Shown here in pieces: positions 33,430 through 40,851 of a stretch of DNA of 40,851 nucleotides. The DNA comes from Bacillota bacterium (GTDB lineage Bacteria; Bacillota; Bacilli; Bacillales_A; Planococcaceae), in the NCBI GenBank assembly GCA_023405135.1, contig JAEXYZ010000090.1:1-40851 (forward strand), in the 5' to 3' direction. The position numbers and the translations under genes were made by a program. Under the pieces are notes generated by a model. That model was not told the origin of the DNA and did not search any database. It saw nothing but the letters and a program-made list of their open reading frames with translations. The stretch's first letter is position 1; each line of letters opens with the position of its first letter.

Positions 33430-34428
33430 TTATTTTTTAGGTGTATCTGGTTTATCATTCGTTACTTTTGCAATTGAATCTCTCATGGAAGTGTCTGCTT
33501 GAATGTTTTTATAGTTCATGTAATCCATTATTCCAAAATTTCCTGAACGTAATGCTTCAGCCATTGCCATTGGTACTTCCGCCTCAGCCTCAACAACTTT
33601 TGCTTTCATTTCTTGAACTTTCGCAACCATCTCTTGCTCGTTTGCAACAGCCATTGCCCGACGTTCTTCAGCTTTTGCTTGCGCAATATTTTTATCTGCT
33701 TGCGCTTGTTCTATTTGTAATTCTGCACCAATATTTTTGCCAACATCAACGTCCGCAATATCAATGGATAAAATTTCAAAAGCAGTTCCTGAGTCTAGCC
33801 CTTTAGACAAAACAGTTTGTGAAATTAAATCTGGATTTTCTAAAACTTTTGAGTGACTTTCTGAGCTACCGATTGTTGATACGATTCCTTCACCGACACG
33901 GGCAATAATTGTATCCTCACCAGCACCACCGACTAATCGATCAAGGTTTGCACGTACTGTAATACGCGCTTTTGCTTTTACTTCAATCCCGTTAATTGCC
34001 ACACCAGCGATAAAAGGTGTTTCAATAACTTTTGGATTTACTGACATTTGAACTGCTTCTAATACATCACGTCCAGCTAAATCAATTGCTGCACAGCGTT
34101 CAAAAGATAACTCAATATTAGCACGTTGAGCTGCTATTAATGCGTTAACGACACGGTCTACGTTACCACCTGCTAAATAGTGGGATTCTAATTGGTTAAT
34201 TGTAACATTTAGACCTGCCTTATGCGCTTTAATCAATGGATTAACAATTCGAGCTGGAATAACTCTACGTAATCTCATCCCAATTAAAGTGAAAATACTA
34301 ACTCGTACACCAGCTGCAAGAGCACTAATCCATAGTGCAATTGGAACAAATGTAAAAAATACTGACAATACAATGATAGCTAAGATGATTGCTATAATCA
34401 TACTAATTGCTACTCCATCGATAATCAT
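33430..34428 (-). CDS. floA: Flotillin-like protein FloA
   Basis: This 332-residue bacterial flotillin organises functional membrane microdomains. It has an N-terminal hydrophobic hairpin (residues 5-50, ending RVSIFTLIGMRLRR), a SPFH-like domain (VNALIAAQRANIELSFERCAAIDLAGRDVLEAV) and an Ala/Glu-rich coiled coil (IEQAQADKNIAQAKAEERRA, VVEAEAEVPMAMAEAL). Length and pattern are those of B. subtilis YqfA. It overlaps yqeZ by 4 bp (ATGA), so translation is coupled. It is controlled by the sigma-W promoter upstream of yqeZ. Confidence 0.96.
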   Translation of the reverse strand: MIIDGVAISMIIAIILAIIVLSVFFTFVPIALWISALAAGVRVSIFTLIGMRLRRVIPARIVNPLIKAHKAGLNVTINQLESHYLAGGNVDRVVNALIAAQRANIELSFERCAAIDLAGRDVLEAVQMSVNPKVIETPFIAGVAINGIEVKAKARITVRANLDRLVGGAGEDTIIARVGEGIVSTIGSSESHSKVLENPDLISQTVLSKGLDSGTAFEILSIDIADVDVGKNIGAELQIEQAQADKNIAQAKAEERRAMAVANEQEMVAKVQEMKAKVVEAEAEVPMAMAEALRSGNFGIMDYMNYKNIQADTSMRDSIAKVTNDKPDTPKK

Positions 34429-35741
34429 TCTTCTTCAACTCCCTTTTTTATTTCTCTCACAACAATGCGTGAGCCTTCTACTAAAATTATCTCAATATTT
34501 TTATTGGAATCGATATATCCACCTTCTGAAACGACATCGATTCTTTCATGATCAACTACAATTGTTCCTGCTGGGCGAAGGGGTGTTATCGTTTTACCAG
34601 TCTTCCCTAGCAAGTCGATACGATTCACATTGGATACATATCCTTCCTCTGTAGTTGTAGCATCCCTCAAAATAAGCTTATTAAAGACATGTAGATTTTT
34701 TCCTAAAAATTTCACTAATATCACCATCCCTATTACTGCAATAAACAGTGCAATTAATATTGAATAAGCCATATGAATCACACTCTCTCCTGCAAATAAT
34801 AAACTAATAATCATAAGTACTCCACCGATTAAACCGATTATTCCACCTGGAACGAATAATTCGGCAATGATCAATATAAATCCAATGACAAAGAGTAATA
34901 TAGATTCATATCCTGCAAAACCAGCAACTGTATGACCAAAAAAGAATGCAGCGAATGAGAATAGTCCAACGAGTCCAGGTATACCGAACCCTGGTGAAAA
35001 CAATTCTATTACTAAACAAAGACTTGCAATTGATAAAAGAAGTGTTACAACAATGGGATTTGTTATAAACCTTGCTAATTTTTCTGCAAAAGTAGGTTCA
35101 ATTGATACAAGTTCACTTTTAGAATGTCCTATTTTTTCAAGAAGCTCATCTAAATTCGCCACTGTTCCTTTTGAATACTCTTCTGCTGATAATGTTAAAA
35201 GTTTTCCAGAAGGTGCGCGGTATTCAGGTAAATGTACAGATTGATCAGCCATTGCTCGAGCATAAATAGGGTCTTTCCCTGATGATTGTGCTGCTGCAAC
35301 CATACCAGAAATCCATGCATTATTCGCCTTTTCATGTGCAGCATTTCCCTGTCCATCGATAATTGCAGCTGCATCGATTGTTCCACTTGGTACCATATAA
35401 ATTTCATCGGCATGAAGAGCTAAATAGGCACCTGCTGAATGCGCTTTCGAATTAATAAATGCAATTGTATGAAGCGACGTTTCATCCATTAACTTCGCAA
35501 TTTCTTCTGCAGCATTTACAAAGCCACCAGGGGTATGTATTTCTAAAATAATTGTTTCCGCTTTCTCATCAATTGCTTCTTCAAAAGCTCTTTCTAAAAA
35601 TGCTTTTAATCCTTTTTCAACTTCATTTTCAATTTTCACATGATAAACTTTGCCCTCTGCATAAGCAGTTAAAGTTGGTGATAGTAACAAAAAAGAAAGG
35701 AATAATAATATAATCCATTGTATGCCTTTTGAATGCATCAT
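34425..35741 (-). CDS. yqeZ: NfeD-family membrane serine protease-like protein (YqeZ)
   Basis: This 438-residue protein has a signal peptide (GIQWIILLFLSFLLLSPTLTAYA, about 5-28), a ClpP/S49-like protease domain with TPGGFVNAAEEIA and FINSKAHSAGAYLALHADEI (catalytic Ser in HSAGAY), five to six transmembrane helices (about 225-355), and a C-terminal OB-fold NfeD domain with GKTGKTITPLRPAGTI. Full-length NfeD proteins work with flotillins. In B. subtilis the yqeZ operon is sigma-W dependent and helps resist sublancin. I start at the ATG after AGGAGG (35741); a GTG two codons earlier is too close to it. Confidence 0.95.
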   Translation of the reverse strand: MMHSKGIQWIILLFLSFLLLSPTLTAYAEGKVYHVKIENEVEKGLKAFLERAFEEAIDEKAETIILEIHTPGGFVNAAEEIAKLMDETSLHTIAFINSKAHSAGAYLALHADEIYMVPSGTIDAAAIIDGQGNAAHEKANNAWISGMVAAAQSSGKDPIYARAMADQSVHLPEYRAPSGKLLTLSAEEYSKGTVANLDELLEKIGHSKSELVSIEPTFAEKLARFITNPIVVTLLLSIASLCLVIELFSPGFGIPGLVGLFSFAAFFFGHTVAGFAGYESILLFVIGFILIIAELFVPGGIIGLIGGVLMIISLLFAGESVIHMAYSILIALFIAVIGMVILVKFLGKNLHVFNKLILRDATTTEEGYVSNVNRIDLLGKTGKTITPLRPAGTIVVDHERIDVVSEGGYIDSNKNIEIILVEGSRIVVREIKKGVEEE

Positions 35742-35782
35742 TTCCACCCTCCTCCCAGATAGAAATTAGTTGATACTTTATT

Positions 35783-35808
35783 TACGGATAAGAAGTGATA
35801 AAGTTTCA
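35783..35808 (-). promoter_or_regulatory. Sigma-W promoter of the yqeZ-floA operon
   Basis: On the minus strand TGAAAC (35808-35803), exactly 16 bp, CGTA (35786-35783): a full match to the ECF sigma-W consensus, 42 bp upstream of the yqeZ start. It implies induction by cell-envelope stress and that the genome encodes a sigma-W-like factor. Confidence 0.92.
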
Positions 35809-35928
35809 AAAAATACATCTTTAAATTTATTTTACACAAAATTAATCATAAATTCTTTTAACATCTATAATAAATTTATAAAAGGAGTTCTTATATATAA
35901 TATAGAAAGGTTACTTTAAAAATGTAAA

Positions 35929-35966
35929 ATACCCTAGTATTTGTAATACAACAAATACTAGGGTAT
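35929..35966 (-). terminator. Terminator of rpsU
   Basis: A perfect 16-bp stem (35929-35944 with 35951-35966) with a 6-nt loop is followed on the minus strand by TTTTACATTTTT. The plus-strand side also ends in T-rich sequence, so it may act both ways. It insulates rpsU from the sigma-W operon. Confidence 0.88.
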
Positions 35967-36027
35967 ATCATTTTTTCCTTAATGAATCATAAAATTGCGT
36001 GTTATGAACGTAGGGATTGCTAGGAAA

Positions 36028-36201
36028 TTACCACTTACGTTTACGTGCAGCTTCTGATTTCTTTTTACGTTTTACGCTCGGTTTTTCATAAAATTCGCGT
36101 TTTCTTACCTCTTGAATTGTACCACTTTTTGATACAGTACGTTTGAAGCGGCGAAGAGCATCTTCAAGCGATTCGTTTTTTCTAACGACAGTTTTTGACA
36201 T
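36028..36201 (-). CDS. rpsU: 30S ribosomal protein bS21
   Basis: This 57-residue basic ribosomal protein begins MSKTVVRKNESLEDALRRFK, with the typical Lys/Arg-rich tail KKKSEAARKRKW. It sits near the anti-Shine-Dalgarno of 16S rRNA and aids initiation. The start at 36201 follows GGAGGGAGGG; the longer frame from 36225 reads through that purine run and is not used. In B. subtilis yqeY follows directly, but here a terminator and the sigma-W operon follow instead. Confidence 0.97.
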   Translation of the reverse strand: MSKTVVRKNESLEDALRRFKRTVSKSGTIQEVRKREFYEKPSVKRKKKSEAARKRKW

Positions 36202-36267
36202 CTCTCTTTCCCTCCCTCCGAACACACGTCAATACACAAACAACGTTAATCACTTGTGTACTAAAGA

Positions 36268-36296
36268 ATTATATCGTATCATCTACCAACAGTCAA
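36268..36296 (-). promoter_or_regulatory. Strong sigma-A promoter of rpsU
   Basis: On the minus strand TTGACT (36296-36291), 17 bp, TATAAT (36273-36268), about 67 bp upstream of the rpsU start. This is close to consensus, as expected for a ribosomal protein gene. Confidence 0.88.
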
Positions 36297-36311
36297 TAGT
36301 AAGAATTCGAT

Positions 36312-36980
36312 TTAATAGTTAGAATCTGAAGTTAAGCCATTTATAATGGCAACACCAGAGCTTGCACCGATTCTAGTTGCGCCTGCTTCCACCATTTTTT
36401 TCATATCTTCAAGGTTGCGTACACCACCAGACGCCTTTACACCAAGCTCTGGTCCAACAGTTTTACGCATAAGTGCTACATCTTCAGCAGTTGCGCCTCC
36501 AGTAGAAAAACCTGTAGAAGTTTTAACAAAATCAGCACCAGCTTCCACAGAAAGCTCACATGCTTTTACTTTTTCTTCGTCTGTTAATAGGCTAGTTTCA
36601 ATAATTACTTTTACTAAAGTACCATTGGCTGCTTCTACAACAGCTTTAATATCATCACGTACTACTTCATATTCTTTATTTTTTAAGGCACCGATGTTGA
36701 TAACCATATCAATTTCTTGTGCGCCATTATCAATTGCATTTTTTGTTTCAAATGCTTTTACTTCAGATGTTGTTGCACCTAACGGGAAGCCAATAACAGT
36801 ACAAACTTTTACATTTGTATTTGCTAAAAGCTGTGCGCTTAAATTTACCCAAGTAGGATTTACACAAATTGAAGCAAATTCATATTTTTTTGCTTCTTCA
36901 CATAATTTTTCAATTTGATTTCGAGTTGCATCTGCTTTTAATAGTGTATGGTCGATCATTGAAGCGAAATTTTGAGTCAT
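36312..36980 (-). CDS. deoC: Deoxyribose-phosphate aldolase
   Basis: This 222-residue class I TIM-barrel aldolase cleaves 2-deoxyribose 5-phosphate to glyceraldehyde 3-phosphate and acetaldehyde in deoxynucleoside salvage. The Schiff-base lysine lies in FVKTSTGFS (about residue 151), with the conserved IDHTLLK at the start, TVIGFPLGA and GVKASGGVR. A single gene between mtaB and rpsU; functionally it complements cdd in nucleoside breakdown. No deoR or pdp gene is adjacent. Confidence 0.96.
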   Translation of the reverse strand: MTQNFASMIDHTLLKADATRNQIEKLCEEAKKYEFASICVNPTWVNLSAQLLANTNVKVCTVIGFPLGATTSEVKAFETKNAIDNGAQEIDMVINIGALKNKEYEVVRDDIKAVVEAANGTLVKVIIETSLLTDEEKVKACELSVEAGADFVKTSTGFSTGGATAEDVALMRKTVGPELGVKASGGVRNLEDMKKMVEAGATRIGASSGVAIINGLTSDSNY

Positions 36981-37130
36981 AAATATTACTCCTTTATTTT
37001 AAGTTGTCCGTACCTCTCCTATAATACCATTATTTTATAGAATTGCGAAATGACAGAAATTTTAAAAGAAATTAAATAAAAAACTAGTTCTAATGACAAC
37101 CTTTACACTTATTAAAAAATTTATTCATAA

Positions 37131-37168
37131 AAACAGGCAAAACCACAATTCGGTTTTACCTGTTTTTT
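37131..37168 (-). terminator. Terminator of mtaB
   Basis: ACAGGTAAAACC and GGTTTTGCCTGT form a 12-bp stem (37133-37144 with 37152-37163, one G-U) with U-rich tails on both sides, so it may be bidirectional. Confidence 0.88.
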
Positions 37169-37228
37169 TGTAGTAGTATAATTATTTGATAATCTTATCT
37201 TTTAAGAGGCTAAGAATTTCCTAGGTTT

Positions 37229-38578
37229 TTATTGAACCTGTTCCTCTAAAACTCTTACAAACTGACCTTCATTGTAAGGATAGCCAGCTTTTACGATTTT
37301 TACTTTAATTAGTTTGCCAATCATCTCTTCAGTGCCTTCAAAGACAACACGTAAATAGTTATCAGTATAGCCAACGAAAAGATTGTCTTTATCAGATTCT
37401 TTATAATGCTCTTCAGGGATAATTTCTAATACTTCCCCTTCAAATCGAGACGCATATTCTTTCGCTAATTGGTCATTTAATGTTAATAAACGATGTACAC
37501 GTTCATTTTTAACCTCTTCATCTACTTGATCTTCCATTCGGGCTGCAGGAGTCCCAGTACGCTTTGAGAATGGGAATACATGAAGTTCTGCAAATTTATG
37601 TTTCGCAATGAAATTATATGTTTCCATAAATTCTTCTTCCGTTTCACCTGGGAAACCAACAATAACATCAGATGTAATCGCTAAATCAGGTAGTGCTACA
37701 TTTAATTTTTCTAAACGCTCTGCAAAGAATTCCATCGTATATTTACGACGCATACGTTTCAATACTGTATCGGAACCTGACTGAATTGGAATGTGTAAAT
37801 GTCTTACAACAATATTCGAATTTTTTAATACATCAATTACTTCATCCGTTAATTGTGATGCTTCAATTGAAGAAATACGTAAACGTTTTAAGCCTTTAAC
37901 ATTTGCTTCTAAATCACGAAGTAATTGTGCTAGATTATAATCTTTAAGATCTTGACCATAGCCACCTGTATGAATACCTGTAAGAACAATTTCCTGATAC
38001 CCAGCATCTACAAGTTGTTGTGCTTGTTTAATAACTTCTTGTGGATCCCGTGAACGCATTAATCCACGAGCCCAAGGAATAATACAGAAAGTACAGAAAT
38101 TGTTGCAACCTTCTTGGATTTTAAGGGATGCACGTGTACGGTCTGTAAAGTAAGGCACATCTAATTCTTCGTAAACGCGATTTTTCATAATGTTGCGTAC
38201 TGCATTAATTGGCTGGCGCTCTTGTCTATATTGATCAATATACCCAAGCATTTTTTGACGATCTTGTGTACCTACTACAATATCAACACCAGGAATTGCC
38301 ATTATTTCTGCAGGAGATGTTTGTGCATAGCATCCCGTTACACAAATAACCGCATCCGGATTTTGACGGACTGCACGACGAATTACTTGGCGGGATTTTT
38401 TATCACCTGTATTTGTTACTGTACATGTATTAATAACATAAACGTCTGCTTGATGTTCAAAGTCAGTACGTTCATATCCTTGTTCTTTAAAAAGTTGCCA
38501 TATCGCTTCTGTTTCGTAATGGTTTACTTTACAGCCTAAAGTATATAGAGATACGGTTTTCGGACGCTCGTAACTCAT
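37229..38578 (-). CDS. mtaB: tRNA N6-threonylcarbamoyladenosine(37) methylthiotransferase MtaB
   Basis: This 449-residue radical-SAM enzyme adds the 2-methylthio group to t6A37 in ANN-decoding tRNAs. The N-terminal UPF0004 domain has three cluster-binding cysteines (LGCKVNHYE, INTCTVTNTG, VTGCYAQ). The radical-SAM cluster motif is CNNFCTFC (about residues 155-162), followed by IPWARGLMRSR. A C-terminal TRAM domain ends the protein. It corresponds to B. subtilis YqeV. The usual upstream neighbour (rsmE) is not present; a short spacer and an IS3 element lie there. Confidence 0.95.
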   Translation of the reverse strand: MSYERPKTVSLYTLGCKVNHYETEAIWQLFKEQGYERTDFEHQADVYVINTCTVTNTGDKKSRQVIRRAVRQNPDAVICVTGCYAQTSPAEIMAIPGVDIVVGTQDRQKMLGYIDQYRQERQPINAVRNIMKNRVYEELDVPYFTDRTRASLKIQEGCNNFCTFCIIPWARGLMRSRDPQEVIKQAQQLVDAGYQEIVLTGIHTGGYGQDLKDYNLAQLLRDLEANVKGLKRLRISSIEASQLTDEVIDVLKNSNIVVRHLHIPIQSGSDTVLKRMRRKYTMEFFAERLEKLNVALPDLAITSDVIVGFPGETEEEFMETYNFIAKHKFAELHVFPFSKRTGTPAARMEDQVDEEVKNERVHRLLTLNDQLAKEYASRFEGEVLEIIPEEHYKESDKDNLFVGYTDNYLRVVFEGTEEMIGKLIKVKIVKAGYPYNEGQFVRVLEEQVQ

Positions 38579-38859
38579 AATCTATATCATCCTTTCAATA
38601 TTTCACCTACATATTATAACGTGTTTTATAATAACATAAATAATTGCGTTGAGCCTACTTTTGCATCATTCAGAAAGAAAACTCTATTTCTATTTTATTT
38701 ATTTATCTAAAAAACTTTTAATGATATTACATTATAGAAAAAAAAACACTCAAAACCCAGTATAACCAATATTTCATAATTCAAAGGGAGCAGTATCTAA
38801 ACTGACACCTATGTCAAGGACACAATAAAAAAAGAGATTAAGCAACTTGAAGATGATTC

Positions 38860-39804
38860 CTATATTGAATAGGGGTCATCTTTTTTAAATTCCACTGATA
38901 TCGATAATTGTTGTAATAAGCCATATAATGATTTTATTTTTGTCTTTAATTCTTTTAACGTTTTACTAGATTGATAGTCTACCTTATCTTTTAAATGCCC
39001 AAAGAACGACTCTTGGGGCGCATTATCCCAACAGTTGCCCCTTCTAGACATAGATTGGCCTAAACCATATTTCTTTAATAATTTTTGATATCTGGGGCTT
39101 GTGTAATGCCTACCTTGATCTGAGTGGACGAAAGCCTCTTTATGTAGCGTGACTTTCTTATTGTTGACTAACTTATGGATTGTCTGAGTTGCGATGTCTA
39201 AAGTGATTCGATCAGAAACATGATAAGCTAAGATTTCGTTCATAGAGGCATCTTTTACGGTCGACAAATAAGCCATACAATTACTGTTATATGGCAAATA
39301 CGTTATGTCTGTTAATAACACTTTTCCAGGAACACCTTGCTTAAATTCTCTGTTTAACTTGTTTGAAACGACCTGATGTTCTTTTGTCGCTTTGGCCATT
39401 CTTTTATACGGATTCGGCTTTCTATAGGGGCAGACGATTCCGTATTTCTTCATAATTCTTTGGATTTTTTTACGACTAAAGATAAGATTAAAGTCATTCT
39501 CCAGAATCATTTTTATGGAACGGGACCCTTTCTTATAACCACGTCGATTAAAGGCTTTCAATATGATTTCTTTCGCTTCTAAGTCTCGTTGCTCTCTACC
39601 TTTACGGCTAGAACCCGCCTTTAGGTAACTGTAATATCCAGAACGTGAGACTTCTAAAAGGTCACAGAAATAAGCCGTCATTCGCTTAAATTGATTCTGT
39701 TCCACGGTTTCATAAATCAACTGATATATACTACTCGGATCTAGACTTTCTCTGGCGTTTAGCAGCCTCCTTTCTGTCACTTCGAGCTTTTTTAATAACT
39801 CCAC
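38860..39804 (-). CDS. IS3-family transposase OrfB (DDE integrase core)
   Basis: This 314-residue region contains the HTH_21 segment (about 60-125; AFNRRGYKKGSRSIKM, IQRIMKKYGIVCPYRKPNP) and the rve integrase core with the DDE triad: Asp in LLTDITYLPY, Asp in FVHSDQGRHYTS and Glu in NAPQESFFGHLKDK. SMSRRGNCWDNA is the IS3/IS150-group signature. The GTG at 39804 is only the first possible start; the same frame stays open upstream into the orfA-derived helical linker to about 39979. The catalytic core appears intact. Confidence 0.9.
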   Translation of the reverse strand: MELLKKLEVTERRLLNARESLDPSSIYQLIYETVEQNQFKRMTAYFCDLLEVSRSGYYSYLKAGSSRKGREQRDLEAKEIILKAFNRRGYKKGSRSIKMILENDFNLIFSRKKIQRIMKKYGIVCPYRKPNPYKRMAKATKEHQVVSNKLNREFKQGVPGKVLLTDITYLPYNSNCMAYLSTVKDASMNEILAYHVSDRITLDIATQTIHKLVNNKKVTLHKEAFVHSDQGRHYTSPRYQKLLKKYGLGQSMSRRGNCWDNAPQESFFGHLKDKVDYQSSKTLKELKTKIKSLYGLLQQLSISVEFKKDDPYSI

Positions 39805-40168
39805 TTGGCCCTCTAATAACTTAATTCTAGCCTCTTGTCTTTCGATAATTTCAGAAGGTGTCAGTTCACGAATTAATGGTCGAACAGAATTACTTTTCCT
39901 CGAATCTGTGAGTCCAATTGAACCATTCTTTTCGTAAGCTTTCTTCCATCTATAAGCAGACTGTTCAATGCGTTTAATTTCCTATAACGTCTACATCGAA
40001 GCCGTTTTCTTCAAAAATTTGTCGAGGAAGTTTACCAGCTAAATATTCATCTAAAAATGTATTTTTAAAGGTATCTGTATAGGTAATAGCCCGTTCACTT
40101 ACACGTTGTACATTTGGATTCTTTTCTAATGCTTTAATCTCTTTAATTGAAAATATTATCTTACTCAT
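39805..40168 (-). pseudogene. IS3 OrfA (helix-turn-helix), broken by a one-base frameshift
   Basis: From 40168 the protein reads MSKIIFSIKEIKALEKNP... to GFDVDVIG and stops at 39974. In the next frame the sequence continues as IKRIEQSAYRWKKAYEK...ELTPSEIIERQEARIKLLEGQ and flows without a break into OrfB. Removing one A from the AAA at 39978-39980 restores GFDVDVIG-IKRIEQ. The shift is +1 and early, unlike the programmed -1 slippage of IS3 elements, so it is a mutation. Confidence 0.8.
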
Positions 40169-40206
40169 GATGTCCTTAATCTCCAGTTATTAAAATTCAG
40201 TATATA

Positions 40207-40258
40207 AAAAATACCTGTAGATAAAACACTCTTATTCAAGTGTCCTAACTACAGGTAC
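40207..40258 (-). terminator. Terminator-like hairpin inside the right end of the IS, upstream of its transposase
   Basis: On the minus strand TACCTGTAG pairs with CTACAGGTA at the base and ACACT with AGTGT above, followed by TTTTTT (A-run at 40207-40212). It stands between the outer IS end and the orfA start. Confidence 0.75.
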
Positions 40259-40446
40259 CATATTAATCTCCCACCTCTCTTTTTAATAGGAACTACAATT
40301 CCAACATATAGAATCGCTACAAATACCATTTGCCTTGAATTAATACCAATTAATTACAAAGTGTATTAAATATGTTACAAAAATTTTTTTGGTAGAGATA
40401 TGGAATATATTTGTGTATTACAAATAATGAAAAGTAAGGTTATATA

Positions 40447-40692
40447 ATGAAAAAAATTCTTATTTCTCTTCGATCACTAATTTTAATTATCTCAGTCTTC
40501 TCTTTCTTAACACCTAATGCAAACAATCTTCGGGCAAGATTGGTAATAGAAACCGATTGTTATTCAATTATAGGACGCATTTTGTAGAAAGGATCAGCAC
40601 TTCTTTCCATTATTTGTACAATATTCGAAGTGGAAATCGCACTTGATTCGGATTACTATATAACTGGTTTAAAAGGAGAACTAAGTTATTGA
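40447..40692 (+). pseudogene. Decayed small secreted-protein gene
   Basis: From ATG 40447 the frame encodes MKKILISLRSLILIISVFSF, a typical signal peptide, followed by LTPNANNLRAR...YSIIGRIL and a TAG at 40585. The same frame then continues KGSALLSIICTIFEV...TGLKGELSY to a TGA at 40690. NLRAR and IIGRILKG resemble the start of SH3b-type wall-binding repeats (NVRSG...IIG-V-KG), and the final part could be a shifted remnant. There is no clear Shine-Dalgarno. It may be a stop-interrupted fragment; SH3b identity is tentative. Confidence 0.45.
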
Positions 40693-40726
40693 TGTTACCT
40701 AAAAAATAATCCCCTTAGTTTTGAAC

Positions 40727-40851
40727 GAGGGCACTGAAAAAGTCCTCATAGGGATTTCATAGCGGGTAGATGAACGATTTGTCGTTCATCTACCCGTTTT
40801 TTTGGAATCCGTTGATTTCCGTTCCAGGCGGACGCTTTCCGCGGGCGAGGC
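40727..40851. repeat. Intergenic repeat-like segment at the window end
   Basis: GAGGGCACTGAAAAAGTCCTC (40727-40747) resembles end sequences commonly seen with IS1182-type elements. The final 44 bases (from about 40808), rich in CCGTTCCAGGCGGACGC and CCGCGGGCG, match the GC-rich intergenic motif often met in Bacillaceae genomes. No transposase is visible before the window ends. Assignment is from memory of such motifs. Confidence 0.35.
40763..40803 (+). terminator. Strong terminator near the window end
   Basis: A perfect 15-bp stem (40763-40777 with 40782-40796), a 4-nt loop and seven T residues. The gene it served upstream is now only the decayed frame at 40447-40692. Confidence 0.88.

Larger units (their letters stand above)
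38803..40260 (-). mobile_element. IS3-family insertion sequence with frameshifted transposase
   Basis: The element is about 1458 bp. The outer ends are imperfect inverted repeats: the left starts TGACACCT with AGGACAC inside, and the right, read inward, starts TGGTACCT with AGGACAC at the same spacing, both with the TG...CA termini of IS3. It contains an HTH orfA and a DDE integrase orfB read on the minus strand. No convincing 3-5 bp target duplication flanks it (left TAAAC, right TATTA). It is probably inactive because of the orfA frameshift. Confidence 0.85.

Noticed and set aside
33441..33806. 121-residue plus-strand Leu/Gln-rich frame
   Set aside because: It is the antisense of the floA coiled coil; the composition reflects Ala/Glu/Lys codons on the other strand.
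36346..36918. 190-residue plus-strand frame opposite deoC
   Set aside because: Low-complexity Ser/Thr/Pro composition typical of the antisense of a real gene; deoC is unambiguous.
39974..39984. Programmed frameshift in the IS3 transposase
   Set aside because: The shift needed is +1 and near residue 60 of OrfA; IS3 elements use -1 slippage at the OrfA/OrfB junction, so an indel is more likely.

Overview
The window comes from a low-GC, endospore-forming Firmicute. Gene content and order match the Bacillus subtilis yqeV-to-yqfO (sigA) chromosomal neighbourhood. The single-chain glycyl-tRNA synthetase, AT-rich codon use and GC-richer intergenic repeats suggest the Lysinibacillus/Solibacillus/Ureibacillus side of the family. 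That placement is inference from gene content, not a phylogeny. Most genes lie on the minus strand.

From right to left along the minus strand, the conserved core is: mtaB, deoC, rpsU; the NfeD/flotillin membrane operon (yqeZ, floA and a small membrane protein) behind a textbook sigma-W promoter; the sporulation pair yqfC-yqfD; phoH, pgpH, ybeY, dgkA, cdd, era, recO; then, after a break, glyS (plus strand), ccpN-ppsR, dnaG-sigA, cccA, trmK and nif3 (yqfO). Together these cover tRNA and rRNA maturation, replication priming, the housekeeping sigma factor, c-di-AMP turnover, undecaprenol recycling, gluconeogenic control and a respiratory cytochrome. A truncated C4-dicarboxylate symporter opens the window.

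The core is interrupted by about 12 kb of accessory genes between glyS and recO (about 11.5-23.7 kb). They are an orphan trpB; a quinone/catechol detoxification block (MhqN-like nitroreductase, catE, catD) divergent from a CatR-type HxlR regulator; a LysR regulator divergent from an MFS transporter and a 4-oxalocrotonate tautomerase-like protein around a 14-bp-arm palindrome; a helical protein of unknown function; and an operon of two acyl-CoA dehydrogenases, a crotonase and an IclR regulator. A zinc alcohol dehydrogenase sits between recO and era. yqxD, yqeY and yqzL, which occupy the matching gaps in B. subtilis, are absent here.

The most unusual DNA is non-coding. The glycine T-box leader of glyS carries about 160 nt of extra sequence with 31-bp direct repeats inside its Stem III. 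The 3' end of glyS and its terminator are tandemly duplicated. Two intergenic spacers (near 23.5 kb and 27.2 kb) fold into large closed structures. Decayed gene fragments (an acyl-CoA dehydrogenase C-terminus near 3.7 kb, a fragment near 13.3 kb, a secreted-protein fragment near 40.5 kb) and a frameshifted IS3-family element with its own upstream terminator mark the edges. I saw no CRISPR array, tRNA, rRNA or prophage.
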